NCBI GenBank assembly: GCA_023846275.1
Contig: CM043870.1
Location: 8,751,527 to 8,815,526, forward strand
Length of the DNA stretch: 64,000 nucleotides
Source of the DNA: Vanilla planifolia
Taxonomy: Eukaryota; Streptophyta; Magnoliopsida; Asparagales; Orchidaceae
Reading direction: 5' to 3'
Both the position numbers and the translations under genes were made by a program. Under the pieces are notes generated by a model. It was not told the DNA's origin. It saw only the letters and a program-made list of their open reading frames with translations, and did not search any database. Shown here piece after piece: positions 49,884 through 58,616 of this stretch. Position 1 is the first letter of the stretch, and every line of letters starts with the position of its first letter.

Positions 49884-51262
49884 AAAAATTCGGGGTGTTG
49901 CTCAACGGCACGAAACTTCCTTGGATCCAAGCTCGATGCGGCCTTAGACAAGGTTGCCCTCTTTCTCCTTATCTTTTCACTATTGTTACCGAGCGCATGT
50001 CATCCCTGTTACATGAGTATGAGGCGAGTGCCCTGCTGGGCTTTCGGTGTGCACGGCATGCCCCTATTGTGTCCCACTTGATGTATGCTGATGACTTGAT
50101 GGTGTATGCGCCTGCCACGCGCGCTGCTATGCGCGCGGTGCGTGCAATTCTCAAGAATTTCCGTTCTTCTGCTGGCCTCAATGCAAATCTCAACAAATCT
50201 AAGATCTTCTTTAGTAAAGCCATGAGTGGCCGCAAGAAGAGTAAGATTGCTATGAAAGTGCAGATTCTGCGAGGTAAATCTCTCAAGTATCTTGGTGTGC
50301 CCATTGCCGCTAACCTCTTCACTAAGGATGATTTTAACTACATCATACAGAAGATTGTGCAACAAATTTCCAAATGGCAGATTAGGCCACTTTCTCTTGC
50401 GGGTAGAGTCATGTTGATTAATTCGGTGCTTCTTGCCATACCAAGCCATGTCTTTGCGCATTGTGTTATCCCTAAGGGGGTTTTTGACACTATTGATCGA
50501 ATCTTACAGCAGTTCCTTTGGTGTGGGACTTCGGATAGCCATTCTATTCATTACATCAAGTGGGCGACTGTCACCATGCCGAGAGATTTGGGGGGCCTTG
50601 GAATTCACGATCTACGCTTATGGCAGCACACGTTGCAATTTAAACACTGTAGGAGAATTATTGCTAGGGAGAATAGTCTTTGGACTAGTATCATGATTAC
50701 TAAGTATTTCGGTGCACGCAACACCTTGTGCGCCCCACGCGGTGCTTCGCATGCTTGCCGCCTTATGATGAATTCTCTTCATGCAGCACTTTCTTGCTTG
50801 ACTTGGAGAATGTTTGATGGGTCTTCTACCTTATTTCTTGTGGATAATTGGTTGGGGATTCTCCCCTTGAGATGGTGGCCAACCTTCATTAATATGGATA
50901 CGACTTGGCCCCATTATGTTGCTAACTGCATGATTGAGCCTGGCATTTGGGACACCTGCAAGCTACGCCTCTGGGCCGATGATAATCTATTCTACAGAGT
51001 CATGCACTTGCCTTGGAATCAAAGGAGCCCTAAAGATAGTTTGATGCATTCTCGCATCGAATCAGAAAAAATTAACAATGCCTTGGTCTATAGAGACCTT
51101 TGGACACTGGCCTACTACGATGAGGAATTTCATGAGGCACAGCATATGCAGCTTGACTGGATTTGGAGGCTTCGTGTGGCACCAAGGGTGCGTATTTTTC
51201 TATGGAGACTTATGCACAATGCGCTGCCCACTACGGCCTGGCTGGCGCGCCGCCGGCTTGCT
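49884..51262 (+). pseudogene. LINE ORF2 relic: reverse transcriptase C-terminal half and connection to the zinc finger
   Basis: An open frame runs from the 5' truncation point to 51,394, of which the part up to about 51,262 is the true frame. It carries GVLLNGT, GLRQGCPLSPYLF (about residue 32), the catalytic box MYADDLMVYA (about residue 78), NLNKSK, KYLGVPI, LSLAGRVMLINSVL, FLWCG, LGGLGIHDLRLW and VDNWLG. Near residue 440-470 is WIWRLRVAPRVRIFLWRLMH with LPTTAWLARR, the start of the zf-RVT domain. This is the plant L1/RIL-type order. The endonuclease and the first RT motifs are missing, so the copy is 5'-truncated, as is usual for LINEs. Both Asp of YADD are intact and codons are GC-rich and CpG-rich, unlike the surroundings, so the insertion is fairly young. 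A one-base frameshift at about 51,240-51,262 ends the frame. Confidence 0.9.
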
Positions 51263-52138
51263 GGGGGTGCCCTACTACTGAGACACGTTGCCATGCACTC
51301 TGGGATTGCTTGCGCGCGAGCACGGTGTGGTCCGCGCGTGCCTTGCGTGACTCGGCTGCCGCTTTTGTGCGCGTGCGCCGTGGCAATGACTTAGTCTCCA
51401 CGCTGGCTCGTTTTGGCACTGCGAGTGGCTCTTGGCGTGGTGCTAATTATGTTCACTTGCATCATATTGCCACTACTCTTCATGGCCTATGGGTGAACAG
51501 GAATGCCAGAAAACATGGACAACCTTATTTGAGCAATGCCTCATTATTACGAAGCATCAACATCAGCATTTTGTGCAGCACACAGCGTGATTCTGTGATG
51601 TCATTTTTGCCCACCGGGAACCTTCTCAACTCTGTTGAGTCGTGTGTTGCCCATAATTGGGTTCCCCCTCCCACAGGATGGCTTATGGTGAATTGTGATG
51701 TTGCGATTGGTTTGGATTGTGCGGGTATTGGCATCGTTGTTAGAGACTCTCTTGGCCGGCCTCTTCACATTTTTGGGAAGCAAATCTTTTCACATTCTTC
51801 TGATGGCATGGGGACTCTTGCGATCCTTGAGGCTTTGAGATTGCTGCAGCACTCTTTTATGGAGTACCATGCGATTGAGGTACAGACGGATTCTACTATT
51901 GCCATGTAGGAGATTAGCAAGATGCTAAGTCATCCACCCTCGAGGGATTGCTGCGGCTTCTCATATCGCTCACCTTAGCGCGTTCCGCATCACGCACATG
52001 TTTCGTGAGGGCAACTCTCCGGCTGATTGGGTGGCGCACAAGGCGTGTGGTGCTGATTTTGATTGGGCTTGGGGTATGCCCCTCCCTGATCTGCTCCTTC
52101 AGCTACTGTTAGCTGACTTTTTGTTTGAGCCTCCTTGA
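51263..52138 (+). pseudogene. LINE ORF2 relic: zinc finger and RNase H, with frameshifts and a stop
   Basis: After the frameshift the reading continues with CWGC, ETRCHALWDC (the zf-RVT CxxC...HxxxxC) and VW. The RNase H domain follows: GWLMVNCDVAIG (catalytic Asp), GIGIVVRDSLGRPL, AILEALRLL (catalytic Glu) and EVQTDST (catalytic Asp). TAG at 51,907-51,909 interrupts it. A second frameshift between there and about 51,944 returns to the first frame, giving SHIAHLSAF, MFREGNSPADWVAHKA and the final stop TGA at 52,136-52,138. The REGN-x-PADW end motif is the usual end of plant LINE RNase H. With two frameshifts and one nonsense codon the copy cannot make a full protein. Confidence 0.9.
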
Positions 52139-52192
52139 GGTCTTTTGTACTGGCTTAGGCCTTTATTTTATCAAAAAAAAAACAAAAAAAAT

Positions 52193-52271
52193 TGGTCACA
52201 AGAAAGTGGTCTTAAGAGTCTTGCCTTAAAACGCTAGTTTAAGGTGCTTGTCTTGAGAAGTTTGGTCACTT
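52193..52271. repeat. ~15-bp minisatellite, right part
   Basis: Units such as GGTCTTAAGAGTCTT, GCCTTAAAACGCTA and GTCTTGAGAAGTTT continue the array interrupted by the LINE. Confidence 0.65.
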
Positions 52272-52628
52272 GTTATTATATCTATTGAGATTTGGACCAA
52301 AACCTAAAACTTTATCATTAAATTGAGTTTAAAATGTTCAAAATGCAAATTTCATAAAGCTTTTACAAAAAAGAATTGAGTATTGAAAAAAAATATATAT
52401 TTTTTAAGAATAAAATTAAAGGATTAAAAACTAATTTAAAAAATGATAATCAAACAAAGTTTAGTATCCGTTGTGCCCAAGAAAACTGAGTTTGCATACT
52501 TAGCAAAAGCCGGTCATCATCTCGAACGGCAGCTGCTATCAACAATTACGTTAGGTATCGTAGTCTATAGGCGAGATGAACTATCCATCACCGTACTGAC
52601 ATCGTACCGTTTACCATAACTAAAACGA
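52272..52628. other. Spacer upstream of the H2A gene
   Basis: AT-rich up to about 52,465, then normal composition. The second half (52,490-52,628) contains CpGs and short unique sequence and is probably the distal part of the H2A promoter. No coding signal. Confidence 0.45.
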
Positions 52629-52651
52629 ACGTCAACAGATGATGATCCGCG
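52629..52651 (+). promoter_or_regulatory. Plant histone promoter element: hexamer ACGTCA and octamer GATCCGCG
   Basis: ACGTCA (52,629-52,634) is the plant histone hexamer. GATCCGCG (52,644-52,651) is the reverse complement of the plant histone octamer CGCGGATC. The known type I element joins them as CCACGTCANCGATCCGCG. Here both parts are in that order and orientation but are spaced by nine bases instead of about two. Such elements give S-phase and meristem expression. The octamer is about 50 bases upstream of the TATA-like sequence, where it is expected. Confidence 0.8.
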
Positions 52652-52696
52652 TGCTCTTCCTTCATTAGTCTATCCACCACTCACACCAAAACCTTA

Positions 52697-52706
52697 GAAA
52701 TAAATA
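52697..52706 (+). promoter_or_regulatory. TATA-like box of the H2A gene
   Basis: GAAATAAATA lies 109 bases before the first in-frame ATG and about 45 bases after the histone octamer. Transcription would then start near 52,730-52,740, giving a leader of about 80 bases. It is inferred from spacing; the match to TATAAATA is imperfect. Confidence 0.5.
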
Positions 52707-52804
52707 CTGACCGAAGAACAGAAAGCCGTTACCGCCTTGAGATAACTGTCGCGCAAACTCCAATACCCGCCAAGAAACCCTTTCTTGCTGTCGACGTCGG
52801 ACTC

Positions 52805-52876
52805 CCTTACATCGATGTCAGGCAGAGGGAAAGCCATCGGTTTTACATCGATGGCAGGTAAAGAGAAGGCCATCAC
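52805..52876 (+). repeat. 36-bp tandem duplication around the H2A start codon
   Basis: 52,805-52,840 and 52,841-52,876 align without gaps at 27 of 36 positions. Both contain TTACATCGATG, the ATG, and the codons for an (S/A)G(R/K)(G/E)KAI start. The second copy alone gives the usual H2A N-terminal length (MAG-x-x-KAI); using the first adds 12 residues. All nine differences are substitutions, so the frame is kept. Confidence 0.85.
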
Positions 52877-53324
52877 CACTACATCAGCGCGTGAGTCGAG
52901 GAGCAGCAAAGCCGGTCTGCAGTTCCCCGTCGGCAGGATTGCTCGCTTCCTTAAGGTCGGGAAATACGCCGACCGGATCGGCCATGGTGCTCCCGTCTAC
53001 CTTGCCGCCGTCTTAGAGTATCTCGCTGCCGAGGTATGTGATAACTTCTCTCTTACTTAAGGATTTTCTGTATCTGGACTTCAATTTCATTTTGTTATTG
53101 GTCAGTTACTGGAGCTCGCCGGCAACGCCGCGAGGGAGAACAGGAAGTCGAGGATTGTTCCGAGGCACATTCAGCTCGCGGTAAGGAGCGACGAGGAGCT
53201 CTCAAAGCTGTTGGGCACCGTTACCATAGCTAGTGGTGGCGTGTTACCCTGCATCCAAGATCATCTTCTCCCTAAGAAGTCCGGCGCAGGGACATCTAGG
53301 GCTGTGGCGGACGATAAGAGCTAA
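52815..53324 (+). CDS. Histone H2A (canonical class), two exons
   Basis: H2A pairs with H2B in the nucleosome. Exon 1 is 52,815-53,033 and exon 2 is 53,106-53,324 (219 bases each, phase 0), giving 145 residues, or 133 from the second ATG at 52,851. The fold is complete: [20 protein letters not shown] (residues 28-47), then [50 protein letters not shown] and [10 protein letters not shown], ending LLPKKSG. Acidic-patch residues are all present (Glu of LEY, AAE and LLE; Asp-Glu-Glu of DEEL). There is no C-terminal SQ[E/D] motif (not H2A.X), no SPKK tail (not H2A.W), and the core is not H2A.Z. Unusual points are an L1 loop RIGHG where RVGAG is usual, LLEL for VLEL at the exon junction, Cys for Asn in GGVLPCI, and a duplicated N-terminus. 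The intron position (after AAE) is the usual plant one, so the gene is not retroposed. GC-rich, intact and next to a histone promoter element, it is very likely functional. Confidence 0.93.
53034..53105 (+). other. H2A intron (72 bp)
   Basis: Starts GTATGTG and ends TTATTGGTCAG. Splicing joins GAG to TTACTGGAG without changing the frame. Read through, the first exon would end after eight further codons at a TAA inside the intron. It is AT-rich against a GC-rich coding sequence, as plant introns are. Confidence 0.9.
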
Positions 53325-54319
53325 GGTGGTTGTCCATTGTGACATTTTTGTGTTCCCTTGAATGTTCTTTGTTGACGATGTAGGTTGATTCTTTCCAATT
53401 GTTAAGAGTTGAATGAAATGCGGCATTTTTTGTGCTAATTAGTCTTGACGTTTCTTTTTGCGGTTTTTCATCGATTTAGTATTTGTTATTCGTTTGTGTT
53501 TGTTAGAGTTTGTGTTATGCATTGTCTTGTGGATCTTGCTTTTTGTTTGTAAAGCGATTTCTTTTGATAGAAGACAGAACTGTAGTATGAATTTATTCAT
53601 GTGAACAGATTCATCTTAGTTCCTTGGATGCCTGTGGTAATTTACAATCATTTTTGGAAACAAACGAGTTCTGTTTCTTTAATAGTATTAAAATTTTTTG
53701 GATTATTTCACATCTTTGAACTAATATGCCGCAAAGGAGGTTTTCAACGGTAATGCTTAAATTCAAAATTTCTACTGATACGTCGATTATTTTTTTTAAC
53801 TTGTTTACTAATATTTATTTTATAGGATGAATAAAATTTGAATATGTTGGTGTAATGTTTGGATTTCATTTGCTTGATCTTCTAAGTTGGTGTGTATGAA
53901 TGCAAGCATGATCCTTGAAAATTTAGTATTTTAATTTATATTCTCACTATTGTTCTTTAGAAGTGAATTTGATAATATATTGCGTAACAAGCATTTGTTG
54001 ATATAATTGACATCATAAAATGATGGCTTATAATATTACAATTTATTATAATTATTGTAAAATTTTTAATATAATTTGTTGAGAACACTTGATTATTCGA
54101 ATTTTTTTTAGATATGGAGTGGTCCCTAAACTGGAGAAGCACCAAGCAACTCACCCCAACAGTTGCCCCAACAGCATGGCAACATTTGAGGGGCTGATGG
54201 GAAACGTAGGTTCCTAAAAAAGTTTACAATAATTAAAAAAATGTTTGTTAGATATGTAATCTAAAAAGTTTTTTTTATGATAATATTTTTATTGATAAAT
54301 AGTTTGGATTCAAAAGAAT
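53325..54319. other. H2A 3' flank and AT-rich spacer
   Basis: The 3' untranslated region is probably within 53,325-53,560: T-rich, with 'ttgaatgaaatg' near 53,409 as a weak polyadenylation signal and 'tttgtgtt' repeats. As in other plant histone genes, no animal-type histone stem-loop was seen. Beyond about 53,600 the DNA is AT-rich without features. 54,120-54,185 is less AT-rich ('caactcaccccaacagttgc') but unidentified. Confidence 0.45.
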
Positions 54320-56600
54320 TAATAAAGAAACACGAGGTGAGCTAAATAAAGCATTAGATGTAATTGTTAAAGAAGAAATCTATTGGTAACAAAAGTCAAG
54401 CATTAGATAGCTCAAAGAAGGTGATAGTATTACAAATTGTTTTTTATGTAATAGCAAAAGAGAGAAGCGCAATGCTAAAAATTAGATACATAAAAGACTC
54501 CATAGGTAGTCTGATACATAGAAAAAAATTCAAAAAGTTGCAATACATCACATTTAGTAGTTGTTTAAGATCTATCAATGTTATTGGCAATGAGAAGTTG
54601 CTCAATTACACTCCCCTTTTGGTCATGGAGAAGGACAATAATTGGCTAATGATAGAGGTCTGAGTGGAGGAAGTCAAGAGGGTACTTTTTCAAATGGATG
54701 AACACAATAGTCTTGGACCAAATCGATACAATTGGCAATTCTTAACTTACTGTTGGTACAAATAGCAAACGATGTACTGGATGCAGCTAAAGACTTCTTA
54801 GTGAGGACCCCAATTCTTAAAGGGATATCGAGTCCAAATTTGGTTTTAATTCCAAAAAATTGAATCTTGAAACATTCAATTACTTCAAGCCAATTTATGC
54901 AATTTTACAAAGAAATTATTCTTCAAATTATTGATAGATAATCTTTAGAATTTTCTTCTTATACTCATCTCTATCAAACTAGTCAGTTTTGCTAAATAAA
55001 AATAGTTAATAACATTTTGCTAGCTTATGAAATGAATGTGTTGCTAAACCAAAAAGTGAGGGTTAATAATTATGTAATTAAATTAGATCTAAAAATGCTT
55101 TTGATTTCCGTTCATGCGAATTCTCAAGTGCTTAAAAAATTTAATTTTGCAGAGAAACTCATCTAGGTGATTAAAAACATACGTGACAGTACTTGAATCT
55201 CAATCATAATAAATGACAAACCTAATGGTCTAGGGGGCTCAAATAAAGCAGTCCAATCACCCCTCTATTTTTCATTTTAACAATGGAAGACTTTAGTTAG
55301 GAGTTAAATAGGGTTATTAATTATGGGACAGCTTTACACTATGCTCAACCCAAAGGCTATCCAATAGTTACTCATTTGGATATGTGGATGGTATCATAAT
55401 CTTCTATAGTAGTAATCTGAATACCATTTCTATGATCCATAAATTATTGGCTACATTTCAAGCAACATCAACCCTTCATAATTAATAATTAAAAAAGCAA
55501 GTTCTTTCTTAGTAAAAAACATCATCTAAATTAATATTAAAAAACTAAGCCTATAACTCATGTTTCAATAAGGTAAATTCTTATTAAACTATTTGGACTA
55601 TCATCTTTTTTTTTATAGAAAAAGGTTACTTACTGTTAATATATAATAACAAAATTGAGAGAAAAATAATAGGTTAAAAGAAAAAACTCCTTATGATTGA
55701 GAGAAGATTAACTTTTGTGAAGTATGCTTTGTCTTCAATTCTAATTTATTCTTTAATGTTAGTTAATCTACTTCTCCATATTTTGAATAAAGTAAAAACA
55801 ATCATGAATAGTTTCATATGGGATGATTTAAATAATGTGCATAGGTATCATTGGATTGATTAGGGATTAATAACTCTACCATTGGAAGAAGATGGTTTAG
55901 GAATCAAAAAGCTAGAATATATTATGATTACATTCTCAACAAAACTGAATTGGAAAGTGCTATCAAGTAATTTGTTTTAGTCCAATTATATGAAAAGAAA
56001 ATATCTATGTTTAGAAGGAAAGAAAACAAATGAGATGAATAGTATAAAAGAATTTGTTTTAAAATATACTCAGTTATGTAATACAATAGTTGCTTATAAT
56101 TAGATTTTAATTATGGATAGAAATTTCAACATGTCATCAGCAAGGACAATAATTAGAAGTAAGAGACTTATTCTTAAATCAAGGAAAATGGTTTGAAACT
56201 CTGAATGTTTGATGAAAATCTTAATTATAACATGGAGAATACTGAATAGGCTCCTTCAATTTTCTAAAAAATTAAAGAATTTTAACTTTTAGTTGATCTC
56301 TTAATGTCTTCATAGTCCTAATGATGATTCATTGGATCATGTATTTGTAAACTATAAAAAGATAAACAAAGTGTGATATTCCTTTTTTGTTTCTACAAAA
56401 ATTCAACAAATAAATGCAAATGATATAATAGATCTATTATTCAACTAGTGGAGTAAGGTAACAATCATTCTATTATAGGAGAATCCATTAGCATTCTACC
56501 ACTTGTTATATGTTGGAACATATAAAAAATATGGGATTTCAAAATCTATAAGAAAGTAAATTAGATTGTAATGATAATTATAAACAATATCATGTCTAAT
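54320..56600 (+). pseudogene. Old LINE ORF2 relic (linker, RT, zinc finger)
   Basis: Read across frames, the blocks of plant LINE ORF2 appear in order. At about 54,377-54,430 is EEIYW-stop-QKS then LKEGDS (family: YWxQKSR...WLKEGDxNT). At 54,655-54,720 comes EEVKRVLFQMDEHNSLGPN (family: VFxMxxxSPGPDG). Next are a LIPKK-like block, NFTKKLFFKLLIDNL, and a KLDMEKAF-like block near 55,080. At about 55,375 the catalytic box reads GYVDGIIIFY, where the family has YADD, so the second Asp is gone. Then come ERRLTFVKYALSSILIYSLM (55,690-55,750), FIWDDLNNVHRYHWID, LPLEEDGLGIKKLE, FSTKLNWKVL and YMKRKYL. At 56,330 is SLDHVFVN from the zinc finger. Stops and frameshifts are everywhere. It differs in sequence from the LINE at 49.9 kb, so it belongs to another, older family. 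An RNase H end was not found. Confidence 0.8.
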
Positions 56601-58474
56601 AGCTACAACATATTTAAATACTTTTCCCTTACATAAACATCTTAGGAAGACCTACTCTTAATCTTACTCAGCTTAGCCCTACCTTATTCTCAGATGAGGT
56701 ATAGAAGTTGTGAAGTGATGAAATGGATCTCTTCTCTAACTCATATGCTAAAGCTAGATGTATATGGTTATATGAATTATATAAAGTGATATGAAGGTTG
56801 TGGTGAGATTATTTACAACAAAAAAGCCAAATAGTTGAAACCTTTTCTTGTGTTGCTAACAAATAATCTCAAATGATTTGTCTCTAATTCAAGGTTTGAA
56901 AATGTGTAACAACAAGAAACTCCATAAGCTTGTAATTGAAATAGATTACAAAACAATGCTCAAAATAGCACAAGATCAATAGAATATCTCTAAGAATATG
57001 TATAGAATTTTTTAACAAATCAAGCATGATATGAATGCACTTATAGTTCATTGGAGTTTTATCCACAAAGAGGGCAAACAAAGTGTTCAAGTTTTAAGTA
57101 AAAAATGACAACAAAGTAAGTTAAATTAGAAATATGTGATTCAAAGAACATGCCAAAGTTATTTAGGGCTTTGGTTAAAATAGAAGAAGCCCAAATTTCA
57201 TACATTTGATCATCATACAAGGTATGAAGTATTACTCCAACTGACAAGACCTAATATGCTAGGAGAAAATTGGTGTTTAATCTTAATAGTGAAACTTTCA
57301 TATACTATGTTCTCTAGAATCATATTGTGCGAAAAATCAAATACCAACATAATCCTAGCCCAGTCTCAAAATTTATTGATAAATTATGATTAATAGCTAG
57401 ATTAAAGTAACATTTGTGTGGTAATTTAGATTTCACTTGTACTTGACAATTTTAATGTGCACAAATGAAAATCAAACCCAATTCATAAGAAAGTTATAAA
57501 TAGTGGCTAGAGACATTAGTCCTTGTTGCACTATATTGTATCAAGATGTCCCCCTCAAAATTTATGTTAGATTTGTACACAAATGGTATAACACTATTTA
57601 CTTTAGGTCACACTTATTGTAACTATAGAATTTCACTTACTCACTGGACAAATAAGTATATTTGCTACATCATATGACTACATCATTATACTTTTGTGTT
57701 GGCATATATGATCTTCTTATTGGACACTATTCATCATGATGCCTCATTGTACTTCAATGATATATCTCTGGTCATGATTAGACTTCTACAATGGATCATC
57801 TTGATGATGGCGTAGTTGTACTTAAGAAATAGTACATTGAAAAGCATCAAATTAAAACATCACTCAAATTTTGTAGCAATGCTTTGTTACTCTTTTCTCT
57901 TAAAATGGGTTGCATCAAATTAGTACTTTGGTGAAAGTTATTATGCACAAGTTCTAAAATTGTAGAATCATTAATTCATTAGTCTAATGTATGACTATGT
58001 TATTAGTTTCAACATCATGTGGTAGAACCCAATTTTGAGTTATAATGGGTGGTAATACTTCATCGTTTAATAAAAAAACTAAAAATCTAAGGAGTGCTTA
58101 TATAAAATAAGGAGAGGAAGTTAGGATTCTCATAGACTAAAGATGTTAAAAGGAAAAGACGAAGAAAGATAATAAAAGGATTGCTTCTCTCTTGTAATAA
58201 ACCTAAAACTAAACCTTTAGGGCCTCATTTACATGCATGTAGGGGAGCTAATACCATTATTTGGAAACTTAAAATGTCATATTGATGATGATTTGTCTAC
58301 CTAGGAAAGAGTATGTAAGATTGTAGTAGCTTAAATTATAGGATGAAGATTGTGTCAAAAGATTGAGCTTCAAGATCAATCATGATATAATTGATCTTAA
58401 ACTACTATTACTAGAGTGTCTTAATAACAATAGTTGGATGTCAAAGATTTGGTATGCTGTCACAATGTTTATAA
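56601..58474. other. AT-rich DNA without a gene
   Basis: No coding signal. Near 57,550 'gatgtccccctcaaaattt' on the plus strand is the reverse of a 'gaGGGGGA' tract, which could be a polypurine tract of a minus-strand retroelement relic, but no LTR pair supports it. Confidence 0.35.
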
Positions 58475-58616
58475 GGTTGGTCTCAAGTGATTGGGTCTTG
58501 AGGGTCTAGCCTCGAGGATTTTATCTCAAGAGACTAGGTCCTTAGTGCTTGTCCTCAAGTGATTTGGTATCGAGAGTTTGGCCTTGAGTGTCAAAGACTT
58601 GAGGATCTAGCCTAGA
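58475..58616. repeat. ~15-bp minisatellite, second locus
   Basis: About nine or ten degenerate units of 12-18 bases: GGTCTCAAGTGATTG, GGTCTTGAGGGTCTA, GCCTCGAGGATTTTA, TCTCAAGAGACTAG and so on, with a CTCGAG-like core in each. It is the same unit family as the array into which the LINE at 49.9 kb inserted. Confidence 0.75.

Larger units (their letters stand above)
49884..52191 (+). mobile_element. 5'-truncated LINE (plant L1/RIL type) with poly-A tail
   Basis: A 2.3 kb insertion runs from about the GVLLNG block of RT to an A-rich tail at 52,173-52,191, 35 bases after the ORF2 stop. Both flanks are ~15-bp minisatellite units, which makes a target duplication hard to separate from the array: 'aagaaggtgg' on the left and 'aagaaagtgg' on the right could be either. 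The tail end lies about 620 bases upstream of the H2A start codon. Confidence 0.85.

Noticed and set aside
49969..51783. Minus-strand open frames across the LINE (60-150 codons)
   Set aside because: They are antisense to the LINE RT and RNase H, whose motifs are clear on the plus strand, and show no domain of their own.
52785..52814. Longer H2A N-terminus upstream of 52,815
   Set aside because: The frame is open but contains no ATG; translation would have to start at TTG.
52694..52909. Minus-strand frame antisense to H2A exon 1
   Set aside because: Shadow of the GC-rich first exon and its 36-bp duplication; no family resemblance.
53106..53324. H2A.X, H2A.Z or H2A.W identity
   Set aside because: The C-terminus lacks SQ[E/D] and SPKK motifs, and the core has canonical-class residues.
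57540..57600. Polypurine tract of a minus-strand retroelement
   Set aside because: The tract is suggestive but there is no LTR pair, primer-binding site or coding motif near it.
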